A stretch of 64,000 bases of DNA, from assembly GCF_003391095.1 (NCBI RefSeq), contig NZ_CP031447.1, positions 682,001-746,000 on the forward strand, in the 5' to 3' direction. Under the pieces are notes generated by a model, which was given only the letters and a program-made list of their open reading frames with translations, searched no databases and was not told where the DNA came from. The translations under genes were made by a program, and so were the position numbers. This DNA comes from Austwickia chelonae (GTDB lineage: Bacteria; Actinomycetota; Actinomycetes; Actinomycetales; Dermatophilaceae). Below are positions 15,963 to 24,734 of the stretch, piece by piece (position 1 is the first letter of the stretch; every line of letters starts with the position of its first letter).

Positions 15963-17207
15963 TCAAGAGTTGTTCTTGATGTTGACCCGGCGTGAGGACG
16001 GGGGCGTGGCGCGCACGTTGATGGGCTGCGTGGTGAGCGGGACGTTCGCCGGCATTGCTGCTTCCTCGTCGAAGTCGGTGACGACGACGCCGATCACCGG
16101 TATCCCGGCTTGCCTGGTCACGGTGCGTGTCGTGTCCAGGGGGAGGGCCAGTGACACGGGCGGGCACATCGCGATGACTCCGTCGACCGCTTTCCCGTAG
16201 GCCACGACTCGGTAGTCCTCAGCGATCTCTTCTGCGCTGATCAGGGTGATGGCAGCTTGGCGGCGCAGCGCGAGGGTCGAGTCGAGGTCGGTGAGATCTT
16301 CCAGGCTACGGACGGAGACCGCGGGCTCGATGTCTCGGAGCGCTTTGGCCAGCTGGCGTGCCGCGATCGTGGCGTGGTCGGGCAGCCCAGGGGTGACCAC
16401 CATCAGGACCAGGGGAGAGCTGCCTGCCGCGGCGTAGACCCCGGCCAGGCCTCGCTGCAGTCGATGTTCTCCACCCTCACCGCAGCTATCGGCGATCACC
16501 GGGACGCCGAGACGATCAGCGATGCGGCGTGCCCCTCTGACGCGAGGGGAGAGCAGATGCCGGATGGTCAGGAAAGTAATCGTGCCCAAGGCACCGAAAA
16601 GCCCTGTGAATACAGCATCCCGAAGTGGTTGGGGCGCAGTGGGTTTGCTAGGCGCTTGGGCGTTTTCGCGTAAAGCGAGGCCATCTCCGTAGACGGAAGC
16701 CTTGGTGTTGAGGTCGTTCAGGGCGGCAGGGGTGTCGCTTCCCTTCGGCAAATTCTTGGCCTGGCCCTTGTTGGACGACTGTACGTGTTCTGAATATGCC
16801 GACGTGACAGCGTTAACGATCTCTGCTGCCTGTTCTGCAGTGGGTGCTTTCGCACTGACGACCACGACACCACCCTCCTTCTGGGGGGTGGCGCGAACGC
16901 GTTCCCGGAGCTCCTCTGCGCTCGGGCCACCTCGCAACTTGGAGTGGGTGGAATCAAGTACCGGTCGGGATTTGATCAGCTCCGACTGATTAACCATGAA
17001 GCGTTGAATGTCGTAGCTAGGGCTCAGGTTAAAAGGATCAAATTCTTTACTTGCCGAAAAGACCAATCGGGCAGATGCTTCATAGGTGGTTGCTCTTGTT
17101 GAGGCAAACAAATATCCAGCTATAAAGAGGATTGCCAGCGCAGCGGCGGGAAGATAGCTATATTTCGCAAGGGCTAATCCTAGGCCCCGAACCCGATTAT
17201 CCATCAC
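15963..17207 (-). CDS. Wzz-like polysaccharide co-polymerase with degenerate BY-kinase-like domain
   Basis: 414 aa. N-terminal half: membrane segment (AALAILFIAGYLFAS), a periplasmic-type Wzz region (YEASARLVFSAS, TAEQAAEIVNAVTSAYSEHV) and a second membrane segment (DAVFTGLFGALGTITFLTI) near residue 200. The C-terminal half follows the order of a bacterial tyrosine kinase/MinD-like fold (SPLVLMVVTPG..., DGVIAMCPPVS, GIPVIGVVVTDFDEE), but the Walker A lysine motif is replaced by TPGLPDHATIA. So it probably sets EPS chain length without its own ATPase activity (inference). First gene of the leftward EPS arm. Confidence 0.8.
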   Translation of the reverse strand: MMDNRVRGLGLALAKYSYLPAAALAILFIAGYLFASTRATTYEASARLVFSASKEFDPFNLSPSYDIQRFMVNQSELIKSRPVLDSTHSKLRGGPSAEELRERVRATPQKEGGVVVVSAKAPTAEQAAEIVNAVTSAYSEHVQSSNKGQAKNLPKGSDTPAALNDLNTKASVYGDGLALRENAQAPSKPTAPQPLRDAVFTGLFGALGTITFLTIRHLLSPRVRGARRIADRLGVPVIADSCGEGGEHRLQRGLAGVYAAAGSSPLVLMVVTPGLPDHATIAARQLAKALRDIEPAVSVRSLEDLTDLDSTLALRRQAAITLISAEEIAEDYRVVAYGKAVDGVIAMCPPVSLALPLDTTRTVTRQAGIPVIGVVVTDFDEEAAMPANVPLTTQPINVRATPPSSRRVNIKNNS

Positions 17208-17512
17208 TTCCCCTTAGATGCTGCAGTGAGCTGAGCTCCTTTGCTCCGAGCCTCCTGCTGGCCGCTAGTCGTCGGTCCCCCCTGACCGGCGGCGGATGCC
17301 GGCCTAGACAGACTCATGGTCTGCCGTATGGCAGTATTCCACAGGAGGCGACTGTGATGAAATCATGGGCTACGATAATATGCACTGTGCCCCGCCAAGT
17401 GGGCAAGAAGCTATCGTCAAGATCTATCCCATGAGCTGGTATAGGGGCTGGGAGACAAGAGCTTTCACCGGGCCTGCGATCCTTTCTGGGACCGACAAGG
17501 GGAGTCCTGTTA
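17208..17512. other. 305-bp divergent promoter region in the centre of the EPS cluster
   Basis: Lies between the leftward Wzz-like gene and the rightward glycosyltransferase gene. It is comparatively AT-rich (for example around 17350-17450). A Shine-Dalgarno sequence (AGGGGAG) precedes the right gene. No operator or RNA element could be named. Confidence 0.5.
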
Positions 17513-18466
17513 GTGGCTGTACCACAGTTCGAGATCGTGCTTGTCTCCTACCGCAGTGCGCCCTTGGTTGAACGTCTCGTTCATGCCTGGGGAGAGTCGA
17601 TCTCCGTGATCGTTGTCGACAATGCAAGAGATGTCGATGGTTTGTCCTCTCTTCCAGAAATTTGCCCATGGGTGACTTATGTCGACGGTCAAGGGCAAGG
17701 ATTTGCCAGGGCTGCGAATAAGGGTGCTTTGCGGTCAAAAGCGCCATATGTCATTTTCGTCAATCCGGATTGTGCGCCCACTGCGGAAGATCTCTCGAAT
17801 CTGGTTGACGGGCTCAGCCAAGACCACACCGCGCTCTCCCACGCCGCGACCATGACGAGCCGTGACGGTGAAATCGAGATCGGTGTCGGCGGCTGGGAAC
17901 CTTCAGTACGCCGCGCTCTCGTCTTCGGTTTCGGGCTCCATAAAGTCCTGCCCTCGTCCGGTCTCTACGCCAAGCCGTCCCATAGCCAACACATCGAGGT
18001 CGACTGGACGACCGGTGCCTGTATGGCGGTACGTCGCCAGGACTTCTTGCGGGTCGGAGGTTTCGACGAGAGCTTCTACGTCTACTGCGAGGACCTCTCC
18101 CTGGGTCGGCGGGCCCGTAACGTCGGTCTACGCCAGGTGCTACGAGCCGATGTGAAGGTTCGGCATGGCGCAGGCAGCTCAGGGGCTCCTTCCGACGAGA
18201 TGCTTCGCATGCGGGGAGCCTCGATCGCCAACTACGTCAAGCGCTACCACCCGCTGGAAGCACCTGCCATCAGAGCCGCGCTGGCTGCAGGTAACGGCAT
18301 GCGTGCCGTGCAACGACAACTCCAAGGAGACAAGGGAGAAGCTCGAGGGTTCTGCTCGTACGTCGCCGGAGTGGTGACGCGGAGCGCGCACGTCGGAGGG
18401 CAAGAAGTGGCCCGCGCCCGGATGCAGGAGACCGAACAGCCTCCCGGGCGGCGTGAAGATCGATGA
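17513..18466 (+). CDS. Glycosyltransferase family 2 (WbbL/rhamnosyltransferase-like)
   Basis: 317 aa from a GTG with AGGGGAG upstream. GT2 features: IVLVSYRSAPLV at the start, VIVVDNARD, GFARAANKGAL, the DxD-like FVNPDC, WTTGACMAVRRQDF and GGFDESFYVYCEDLSLGRR, the last being the ED-containing acceptor motif of WbbL-type enzymes. These often add rhamnose, but donor sugar cannot be read from sequence. First gene of the rightward EPS operon; its TGA overlaps the next gene's ATG. Confidence 0.87.
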   Translation: MAVPQFEIVLVSYRSAPLVERLVHAWGESISVIVVDNARDVDGLSSLPEICPWVTYVDGQGQGFARAANKGALRSKAPYVIFVNPDCAPTAEDLSNLVDGLSQDHTALSHAATMTSRDGEIEIGVGGWEPSVRRALVFGFGLHKVLPSSGLYAKPSHSQHIEVDWTTGACMAVRRQDFLRVGGFDESFYVYCEDLSLGRRARNVGLRQVLRADVKVRHGAGSSGAPSDEMLRMRGASIANYVKRYHPLEAPAIRAALAAGNGMRAVQRQLQGDKGEARGFCSYVAGVVTRSAHVGGQEVARARMQETEQPPGRREDR

Positions 18467-19845
18467 AAAGGATCGCCGCTTCCGAAGTGGTCGATCGTGA
18501 ACGTCCTGCAGAGACCGCTGATCTCTTCGCGCGTCCCGTTCACGACCCCGGCGCGGAACACCCGCGTCGGCAGGTTCGACGCACCATGACACTTCTGAAG
18601 TGGCTTCTTGTGGGATCTATCGTCCTACAACGATTCCAGGTCCCCGGAGGGATCCCGGTCACTCTGCTCCTGCTGCTGGCCGGTGCCTTCCTGATGGTGG
18701 CCTGGGGTACCGCAGTGGTCTCTCGTCGGGCGACGGTGCTCTTCCTGATCGCCACGACCTCCATGGCCTTTCTCTCCTGGTTGGCCGGGCAGGTTCAGGC
18801 GGAGGCCTCCATGACCTCTTTCCTCTTCCTGATGATGCTCTACATGCCCTGGATCCTTCGGGTGCGTGACGACCTTCGCGAATGCATGGTCGAACTCGGC
18901 CGGTTCTACGTGATGCTGATGAGCTTCTTCGGGGTCGTCGGCTTCGTCCAGCTGACCGTCCAGTTCCTCCGGATCTGGTCGTACACGGATTATCTCGGCC
19001 AGGTGCCGGAAGCCTTCTTGATCCCCGGCTTCAACTCAGCGGCCATGCTCACCTACGGGTCGGGCATCTACCGTGCTCATGCCTTCGTCTTCCTCGAGCC
19101 GTCGATGCTTTCGCAATCGTGTGGTCTGGCCCTGATCATCGGCCTGGCACTGCGTCTGCGGCTCGCAGCGCTGGTGGGGCCGGTCCTGGGGCTGGTCGGG
19201 GCGACCTCAGGAACCGGGCTGATGCTCTTGGGGGTCGGAGTCACCTTGATCGTCCTTCTACGGCCGCGGCTGCTGCGCCCGGCCTTCATCGTCCTGGCCG
19301 TGGTCGGCCTGATCGGCATGCTCCTCTCCCCGGCGGCCGCGCCACTGCTCGAACGCTCCGACGAGATCGGGCAGAGCGGAAGCTCTGGCTCGCTGCGGTT
19401 CATCGACCCGTATGTCCAAGTGATAGAAGGGCTGGAGAAAGACCCGCTGAGAGTGGTGCGAGGTGCCGGACCAGGAACCAGCGAACGGCTGCTCACCAGT
19501 GCTCGTGGTCTGGGCCAAGCTGTGGTCTACACGATCCCGGCCAAGCTTCTCTTCGAGTACGGAGCCTTCGCCGGGGGGCTCTTCCTGATCTTCATCCTGT
19601 ATTCTATGCTTCGACCTCTGTCGATACCCCTGCTCGGGCCGAGCATGGTGTTCATGCTGATGTTCCTCTCCGGAGCATTGCTGCAGCCGAATACCTGTCT
19701 CATGGCTTGGCTCATGTTGGTGATCTGGCGTCGACCGTTGCGGGACCCCCGGTCCGAGGAAGAGCCGGCCGGTATCGACGGCGTACCACGCCTGCGCATC
19801 GGGGACTGGCCTGCGAAACGGATGCCCTCAGGGGCGGGCGCGTGA
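18463..19845 (+). CDS. Wzy-like O-antigen/EPS polymerase (multi-TM)
   Basis: 460 aa with about ten hydrophobic segments between a 40-residue cytoplasmic N-terminus and a hydrophilic C-terminus. The long extracytoplasmic loop before the last helices (SSGSLRFIDPYVQVIEGL...VRGAGPGTSERL) is typical of O-antigen ligase/polymerase proteins. In a Wzx/Wzy system it would join repeat units outside the membrane. Primary sequence is poorly conserved in this group, so the call rests on topology, the loop and the neighbours. ATGA overlap with the preceding gene and GTGA overlap with the next. Confidence 0.72.
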   Translation: MKRIAASEVVDRERPAETADLFARPVHDPGAEHPRRQVRRTMTLLKWLLVGSIVLQRFQVPGGIPVTLLLLLAGAFLMVAWGTAVVSRRATVLFLIATTSMAFLSWLAGQVQAEASMTSFLFLMMLYMPWILRVRDDLRECMVELGRFYVMLMSFFGVVGFVQLTVQFLRIWSYTDYLGQVPEAFLIPGFNSAAMLTYGSGIYRAHAFVFLEPSMLSQSCGLALIIGLALRLRLAALVGPVLGLVGATSGTGLMLLGVGVTLIVLLRPRLLRPAFIVLAVVGLIGMLLSPAAAPLLERSDEIGQSGSSGSLRFIDPYVQVIEGLEKDPLRVVRGAGPGTSERLLTSARGLGQAVVYTIPAKLLFEYGAFAGGLFLIFILYSMLRPLSIPLLGPSMVFMLMFLSGALLQPNTCLMAWLMLVIWRRPLRDPRSEEEPAGIDGVPRLRIGDWPAKRMPSGAGA

Positions 19846-21383
19846 GGCGTGCCCGTCGCGGTGACGACCCTGCAGATCCGGGAAGTCATGGCGGCGAACC
19901 CTGGGAATCCTTCCCCGAGCACGCCCGACAGGACAACCGTCGGGGGAGGCCGGCCTGGGACGATCCGCCCACACCTCCACCGTGGGCCGGCAAGGTCGAA
20001 TATCACGACGCCGTGGTCGCTCAGCTTCACGACCCTTGGGAGGACGACGAGCCTTCAACGCGACCCCGACAGGAACGACGTCGTCCGTCGACGGACATCG
20101 AGCTGAAGCCACCCGCCGAGGTGGAGGAACTTCGGCCCCCGGAGCAGGCCGGAGGCGGTTTCCTGAAGAAGTTCGGCGGACCGGCCTTGTGGGTCTTCGC
20201 CGACCAGGCCGTGTGCAGCCTGTCCACTTTCGCCTTGGCCATACTCGTCGGCCGCTCGGTGGGCGAAGAAGCTTTCGGGGCCTTCTCCATCGCCTTCCTG
20301 GTGTTCACCTTCCTGGTCGGGCTCTCCCGGTCGACGGTGACCGACCCGATGGTGGTGATCTATTCCAAGGAGGACGCCGCTGCCCAGAATGTTGCGGTGC
20401 CCAAGGCGATCGGCCTGGCGACGCTGCTCGGGATGGCCGGTGCACTACCGACTCTGCTGACCGGGCTCTTCCTGGGCACATCGAGCGTGATCGGCGCATC
20501 GTTGATCAGCCTGGCCCTGGTGCTTCCTGGGCTGCTGCAACAGGATGCCTGGCGATTTGTCTTCTTCATGACCGGCCGTCCTCGACCTGTCGCGATCAAT
20601 GACACCATCCGGACAGTCCTGATGTTCGCCCTCGTCGTGTGGCTCCACAGCAACTCGGTGATCAACAGCGCCACGATGATTCTGGTGTGGGGTGCCTCGG
20701 CCTATATCGCCTCGGCGCTGGGCGCGGTGCAGGCACGGAGACCAGCTGCCTTCCGCGGATGTCTGGAATGGCTGGGCGGACATTGGAAGCTCTCCGCCCA
20801 GTTCGGAGCTGACTTCACCATCAGCCAAGGGTCGTTCAACGGCACGAATGTGGCTTTGGGGCCGATCAGTTCGCTGGCGACCGTCGGCGCGTTGAATGCC
20901 TCACGCAGTCTGCTCGGCCCGCTGTCCATGCTGTTCGGGGGGTCTACCGCCATGGTGCTTCCCGCGATGTCGGCGCGCAGCCATCGGACCCTGATCGGGT
21001 TGGCCGCTGCAGTGAGCGGCCTGCTCTCCGCCGTGGCAGCCGGATGGGTGCTCTGCCTGATGATGATTCCTCGGAGCTGGGGAGTGGCGCTGCTGGATCG
21101 TAACTGGGCCGGGGCGGAGGCAACCATCCCCGCGACCGGGTGGGCTGTGATCATGGTGGGTGCCGCCGTCGGCCCCAACCTGGCTTTGAAGGCCAGGGAG
21201 GAATCTGCTCGCCTGCTCCGGATCACCTTGGTGCAGGCACCCTTGATGGCGCTCCTGGGGCTCTCCGGTGCCTGGGTGGGTGGCGCAGTCGGGGCATCCA
21301 CGGGTTTTGCCATCGCTCAGAGCATCGGGGCTGCTCTGACCTGGAAGGTGTTCGTCGACGTCGAACGAGAGGCGGTCTTGTGA
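19842..21383 (+). CDS. Wzx-like polysaccharide flippase (MOP superfamily)
   Basis: 513 aa from the GTG in the GTGA overlap with the polymerase gene. The first about 105 residues are charged and Pro-rich (cytoplasmic), followed by about twelve membrane segments starting at FADQAVCSLSTFALAILVG. The pattern SVGEEAFGAFSIAFLVFTFLVG is typical of MOP-type flippases. It would move undecaprenyl-linked repeat units across the membrane. The same frame stays open for 960 bp upstream inside the polymerase gene, but that part has no membrane character and is a shadow. Confidence 0.8.
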   Translation: MRRARRGDDPADPGSHGGEPWESFPEHARQDNRRGRPAWDDPPTPPPWAGKVEYHDAVVAQLHDPWEDDEPSTRPRQERRRPSTDIELKPPAEVEELRPPEQAGGGFLKKFGGPALWVFADQAVCSLSTFALAILVGRSVGEEAFGAFSIAFLVFTFLVGLSRSTVTDPMVVIYSKEDAAAQNVAVPKAIGLATLLGMAGALPTLLTGLFLGTSSVIGASLISLALVLPGLLQQDAWRFVFFMTGRPRPVAINDTIRTVLMFALVVWLHSNSVINSATMILVWGASAYIASALGAVQARRPAAFRGCLEWLGGHWKLSAQFGADFTISQGSFNGTNVALGPISSLATVGALNASRSLLGPLSMLFGGSTAMVLPAMSARSHRTLIGLAAAVSGLLSAVAAGWVLCLMMIPRSWGVALLDRNWAGAEATIPATGWAVIMVGAAVGPNLALKAREESARLLRITLVQAPLMALLGLSGAWVGGAVGASTGFAIAQSIGAALTWKVFVDVEREAVL

Positions 21384-22564
21384 CCCCACGACAGATCCTG
21401 CTCATCACCAAAGAGTTCGGCTTGCCTGCCCGCTCAGGAGGCATGCTGCGTACCTTGGCCATCGCCCGTGCCCTGGCCACGGTCGGGGAGGTGACCATCG
21501 CCCACCCCGGCGGTCTGTGGCGGCTCCCGGAAGGATCCAGGGACGACTTCGTGACCGTCGCGCCGGGGCGAACCTACGGGATCCGGGACAACCTGCGGAC
21601 CTTCGTGACCTATCGGACGGTCGGCGGCACGCGTACCTGCGGGCTAGGGCTGCTGGACGCGGTCCGTGATGCACTCCGCCAGGACGTCCGCTACGACGCA
21701 GCGGTATTGGACCACACCTGCCTGCTGCGTGTCCGCAGTCTGCTGCCTGCAGACCTGCCGGTCGTAGCGAGCATGCACAACGTGGAATCCGACCTGATGA
21801 AACAGCGGATCAGTGCCGAACACGGCATCCGCAAGATCGTCGCTGCCGTGGAACACCGCTGGCTGTTGGCCCAGGAACGATCTGCCGCTGACCTACCCAC
21901 CGTCGTGTGCACCCAAGCCGATGTCGACGGCCTTTCCTCCCGAGGCGGGGCCAAGGTTTCCGTGGTTGCCCGTAATGGTGTTGACCCTGTTGCTGACTCC
22001 TCTCGCGGGCAGGACGCCGAGAGTTCCCAGGAGCTCCTGTTCACCGGAGCGCTGGACTGGGGGCCCAACACGTCTGGTCTGCGCTGGCTGGTGGCAAGCG
22101 ACGCCTGGAAGAAGCTCTGTGTCGAACGGCCTGGGCTCGTGCTGACGATCGCAGGCCGTCGTCCCTCTCCGGAGTTCCTCGCCGAGATGGCGGCAGCTCC
22201 CTCGGTGAGGGTTGAAGCGGATGTCCCTGACATGAAGCCGCTCCTGGAGCGGGCTCGGCTCGGAGTCGCCCCTCTTCTCGAGGGAGGGGGGTCACGGATC
22301 AAACTCCTGGAGTACATCGCTCACGGGTTACCCTCGGTGTCCACCTATGTAGGTGCCTCCGGTCTGGACCATTTGCCACCGGGAGCTGTCACCCAGGTTC
22401 CTGAGGACGCCGAGGCTTTCTGTGCTGCAGTGCGCACTGCACTGGACGAAGGAACAGCGGTGCTCTCTGCCGAAGCGATCGCATACGGTCTGCAGTGGTA
22501 CAGCTGGACGGCGGCGCTTGAGCCCCTGACCGAGCTCGTGGCGGACAAGAACGACGAAGGGTGA
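21380..22564 (+). CDS. Glycosyltransferase family 4 (GT-B fold)
   Basis: 394 aa from the GTG in a GTGA overlap with the flippase gene. Features: glycine-rich acceptor loop start (ITKEFGLPARSGGMLR), MHNVESDLMKQR, FTGALDWGPNTSGLRWL and the donor-binding segment ARLGVAPLLEGGGSRIKLLEYIAHG (ExGGxxxKxxE-like) near residue 300. It probably transfers a hexose to the EPS repeat unit in the cytoplasm. Overlaps the next gene by 4 nt. Confidence 0.88.
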   Translation: MTPRQILLITKEFGLPARSGGMLRTLAIARALATVGEVTIAHPGGLWRLPEGSRDDFVTVAPGRTYGIRDNLRTFVTYRTVGGTRTCGLGLLDAVRDALRQDVRYDAAVLDHTCLLRVRSLLPADLPVVASMHNVESDLMKQRISAEHGIRKIVAAVEHRWLLAQERSAADLPTVVCTQADVDGLSSRGGAKVSVVARNGVDPVADSSRGQDAESSQELLFTGALDWGPNTSGLRWLVASDAWKKLCVERPGLVLTIAGRRPSPEFLAEMAAAPSVRVEADVPDMKPLLERARLGVAPLLEGGGSRIKLLEYIAHGLPSVSTYVGASGLDHLPPGAVTQVPEDAEAFCAAVRTALDEGTAVLSAEAIAYGLQWYSWTAALEPLTELVADKNDEG

Positions 22565-23184
22565 CCACTGTGACGACCACCGACAAAGTGACCGGCGTGA
22601 CATCGGCCGAAGACGGTCGCGAGGGACTGTCTTCGGCAGAGGAGAAGAAGTCCGAGGCCTTGCGGGCACGGGTGCTCCGTCTGGTGCGCACCGAGTGGAA
22701 GTTCATGTCGTACAACGCCTTGCTGAACTCGGTGCTGGGGTCGACACTCGTCCCCCGCCCGCTGCGGCTGCTCGGCTACCGGATGATGGGGCTCGATGTG
22801 AAGGCCATCGACATCTACCCGGGGCTGAAGCTCTACATCCGCGACGGCTCCTACCTGAGCATCGGTCGGAACACCACGATCAACCATGACGTCATGATCG
22901 AGGCGACCGGGAAGGTCACGATCGAGGAAGACGTGATGATCGGTCACCAGGTCGTCATCATCACGTCTCACCACCCGCGGCTGTCCGACGGGAAGATCTC
23001 CCGTGGCATGGAAGGTCGCCCTGTCACCCTGAGCAAGGACTGCTACATCGGCGCCCGGGCTCTGATCTGCCCCGGCGTCACCATCGGGCCCAAGGTGTTG
23101 ATCGGTGCCGGCGCCGTCGTCACCAAGGACTGTCTGGAGCCTGGCGCCACCTACGTGGGTATCCCGGCGCGCAAGCTGGGCTGA
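22561..23184 (+). CDS. Hexapeptide-repeat acyltransferase (LbH, maltose/galactoside O-acetyltransferase type)
   Basis: 207 aa. The C-terminal two thirds hold left-handed beta-helix hexapeptide repeats (YLSIGRNTTINHDVMIEA, VTIEEDVMIGHQVVI, YIGARALICPGVTIGPKVL) with the catalytic-type His in TSHHP and the usual end GAVVTKDCLEPGATYVGIPA. Such enzymes O-acetylate sugars using acetyl-CoA. As the last gene of the rightward EPS operon it likely decorates the polymer, which the deacetylase at 13049 could edit. GTG start overlaps the preceding stop. Confidence 0.88.
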   Translation: MTTVTTTDKVTGVTSAEDGREGLSSAEEKKSEALRARVLRLVRTEWKFMSYNALLNSVLGSTLVPRPLRLLGYRMMGLDVKAIDIYPGLKLYIRDGSYLSIGRNTTINHDVMIEATGKVTIEEDVMIGHQVVIITSHHPRLSDGKISRGMEGRPVTLSKDCYIGARALICPGVTIGPKVLIGAGAVVTKDCLEPGATYVGIPARKLG

Positions 23185-23204
23185 CCAGCCGAGAACCCTG
23201 AGCG

Positions 23205-23248
23205 CGCCCCCGGCGTCAGCGGAGATCCGCTGACGCCGGGGGCGTTCT
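23205..23248. terminator. Bidirectional terminator, perfect 18-bp stem
   Basis: 23205-23222 pairs perfectly with 23227-23244 around a 4-nt loop, followed by TTCT on the plus strand. It separates the rightward EPS operon from the convergent GH26-like gene and can serve both. Confidence 0.8.
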
Positions 23249-23255
23249 GCCGGAA

Positions 23256-24623
23256 TCAGAAGAGCCTGGCGTACTCCGCCGAAGAACGAGGCATCTGCAC
23301 CGGAGACCATAAGGAGTTCGCCACCCCTGGCCCCGGCTCGTTGAAGAAACATTCCACGGCGAGGACATCACTGTTCGCCATGAACCATTCGTACATCTTG
23401 CGGATGTAGAAGGGGTTGTCTCCGGCTCCCTGCCTGCTGACATCGGCGGTGCCCCACTCCGGAATGCTCATCCCTTTGCGGTGAGCCCGCGCGAAATCAG
23501 CCACATCGGCGATGCCCGGCGCTTGCGCCGGCCGGATGGTCCGCGCGAACGAAGCCTCGTCGGTGGACCTGGTGTTCCACCAGTCGTAGGTATCGCAGCC
23601 GACAAGGTCGACGACGTCATCGCCCGGATACAAGGAGGTCAAGGCGTCCAGGCGGGATCGTTGGCCGGGGATCCCCACACCGCAACCGATCCCGAAATCC
23701 ATCAGGAGTTTGGGTGCGACCGCCTTCATCGTCCGTGACACGCGGGCGAAGGCAGCTCGGTAGAGCGGCGCATGTGCTGCACCGGCCTGCCACGGCCACC
23801 AATCGCCGTTGGCTTCCCAGCCGATGCGGACGATCGCGTCGCCTCGTCCATGGGCGAGCAAGGTCTGGGCTTGTCGCCGCCACACCTGATCGTGGTCACC
23901 GCGGGCCACCGTGGCCAGAGAGCCCGTTCCGTCCTGGGGGAGCAGCGACAAACCGTAGACGAGCTTTCCGGGGAAGCCGTTGAAGACCGAGATATTCCAA
24001 TCGCTTTCCGCGATCCGGGCGAAGGATTCCTTGTTCGAGTAGGAGACGGTCGCATCGGTGGAAGAGCCACGGAAGATGCCCCATCCCTCGGCCCGTTGCG
24101 GCCCCCACGTGCCGCCGGCGACCCAGGCTCCGGAGAACCACGGCTTCCCGGAGCGGGATGTTCCCCACAACCGGGTAGCGGCATTGCCTGTCGGAGGGGG
24201 CGGATTCGTACCAGGGGGGCGAGGTGTGAAGACACCGGGCCGAGGAACGACCGTCGAGGCTGTCCGGACGGCGCCGGAGTCCTGATCGGTCACCGTGAAG
24301 GTGTAACTCCGTCCGGCGACCAGATCGGTGAAGAGATGTTCCCGGCGGGAGCCCTCCACGACCTCACGGGAAGAAACCGCCTCGCCGGTGAGGGAGATCA
24401 GCCAGCCGGCAGCGGGGGAACGCTCAGCGGACCAGTGCACCGCAACCCCATGGCCCAGGAAACGGATGGACAGCTCGGGTTTTTCAGCTGCGGTCGACGA
24501 CTCGGTGCCCCGTCCAGGGGCGGTGCCTGCTGAGGCCGGAAGCAAGTTTGCACCGGAGAGCAACAAGGCTGCGACGGTGCCGCACGCCACGGCGGTACGA
24601 CGCCGGAACAGGCTCGGGGACAT
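23256..24623 (-). CDS. Secreted GH26-like glycosidase with N-terminal fibronectin-III-like domain
   Basis: 455 aa. Signal peptide (RRRTAVACGTVAALLLSGANLLPASAG). Residues about 45-130 fit an FN3-like fold (LSIRFLGHGVAVHWS, GRSYTFTVTDQDSG). A TIM-barrel region follows with acid/base Glu in IVRIGWEANGDWW and nucleophile Glu in SIPEWGT; YPGDDVVDLVGCDTYDWW is shared with the enzyme at 14834. Probably hydrolyses or trims a mannan-like or EPS chain outside the cell. Bond and substrate are unknown. Confidence 0.8.
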   Translation of the reverse strand: MSPSLFRRRTAVACGTVAALLLSGANLLPASAGTAPGRGTESSTAAEKPELSIRFLGHGVAVHWSAERSPAAGWLISLTGEAVSSREVVEGSRREHLFTDLVAGRSYTFTVTDQDSGAVRTASTVVPRPGVFTPRPPGTNPPPPTGNAATRLWGTSRSGKPWFSGAWVAGGTWGPQRAEGWGIFRGSSTDATVSYSNKESFARIAESDWNISVFNGFPGKLVYGLSLLPQDGTGSLATVARGDHDQVWRRQAQTLLAHGRGDAIVRIGWEANGDWWPWQAGAAHAPLYRAAFARVSRTMKAVAPKLLMDFGIGCGVGIPGQRSRLDALTSLYPGDDVVDLVGCDTYDWWNTRSTDEASFARTIRPAQAPGIADVADFARAHRKGMSIPEWGTADVSRQGAGDNPFYIRKMYEWFMANSDVLAVECFFNEPGPGVANSLWSPVQMPRSSAEYARLF

Positions 24624-24734
24624 GAGCGGACCCTCCTGAGGCGATCACGGCTCAGGCCGGGAGTGCCTGAGCTCATCCCCGAACAGCCCTGTCGGTACCC
24701 CCGTGAAGAAGGCCGAAACCTCCCGGACCGGCTT

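Noticed and set aside
18882-19841. Extension of the flippase frame upstream into the polymerase gene
   Set aside because: The added 320 codons are Arg/Pro-rich without membrane character, while the other frame encodes clear membrane helices; the GTG at 19842 fits a 4-nt overlap.
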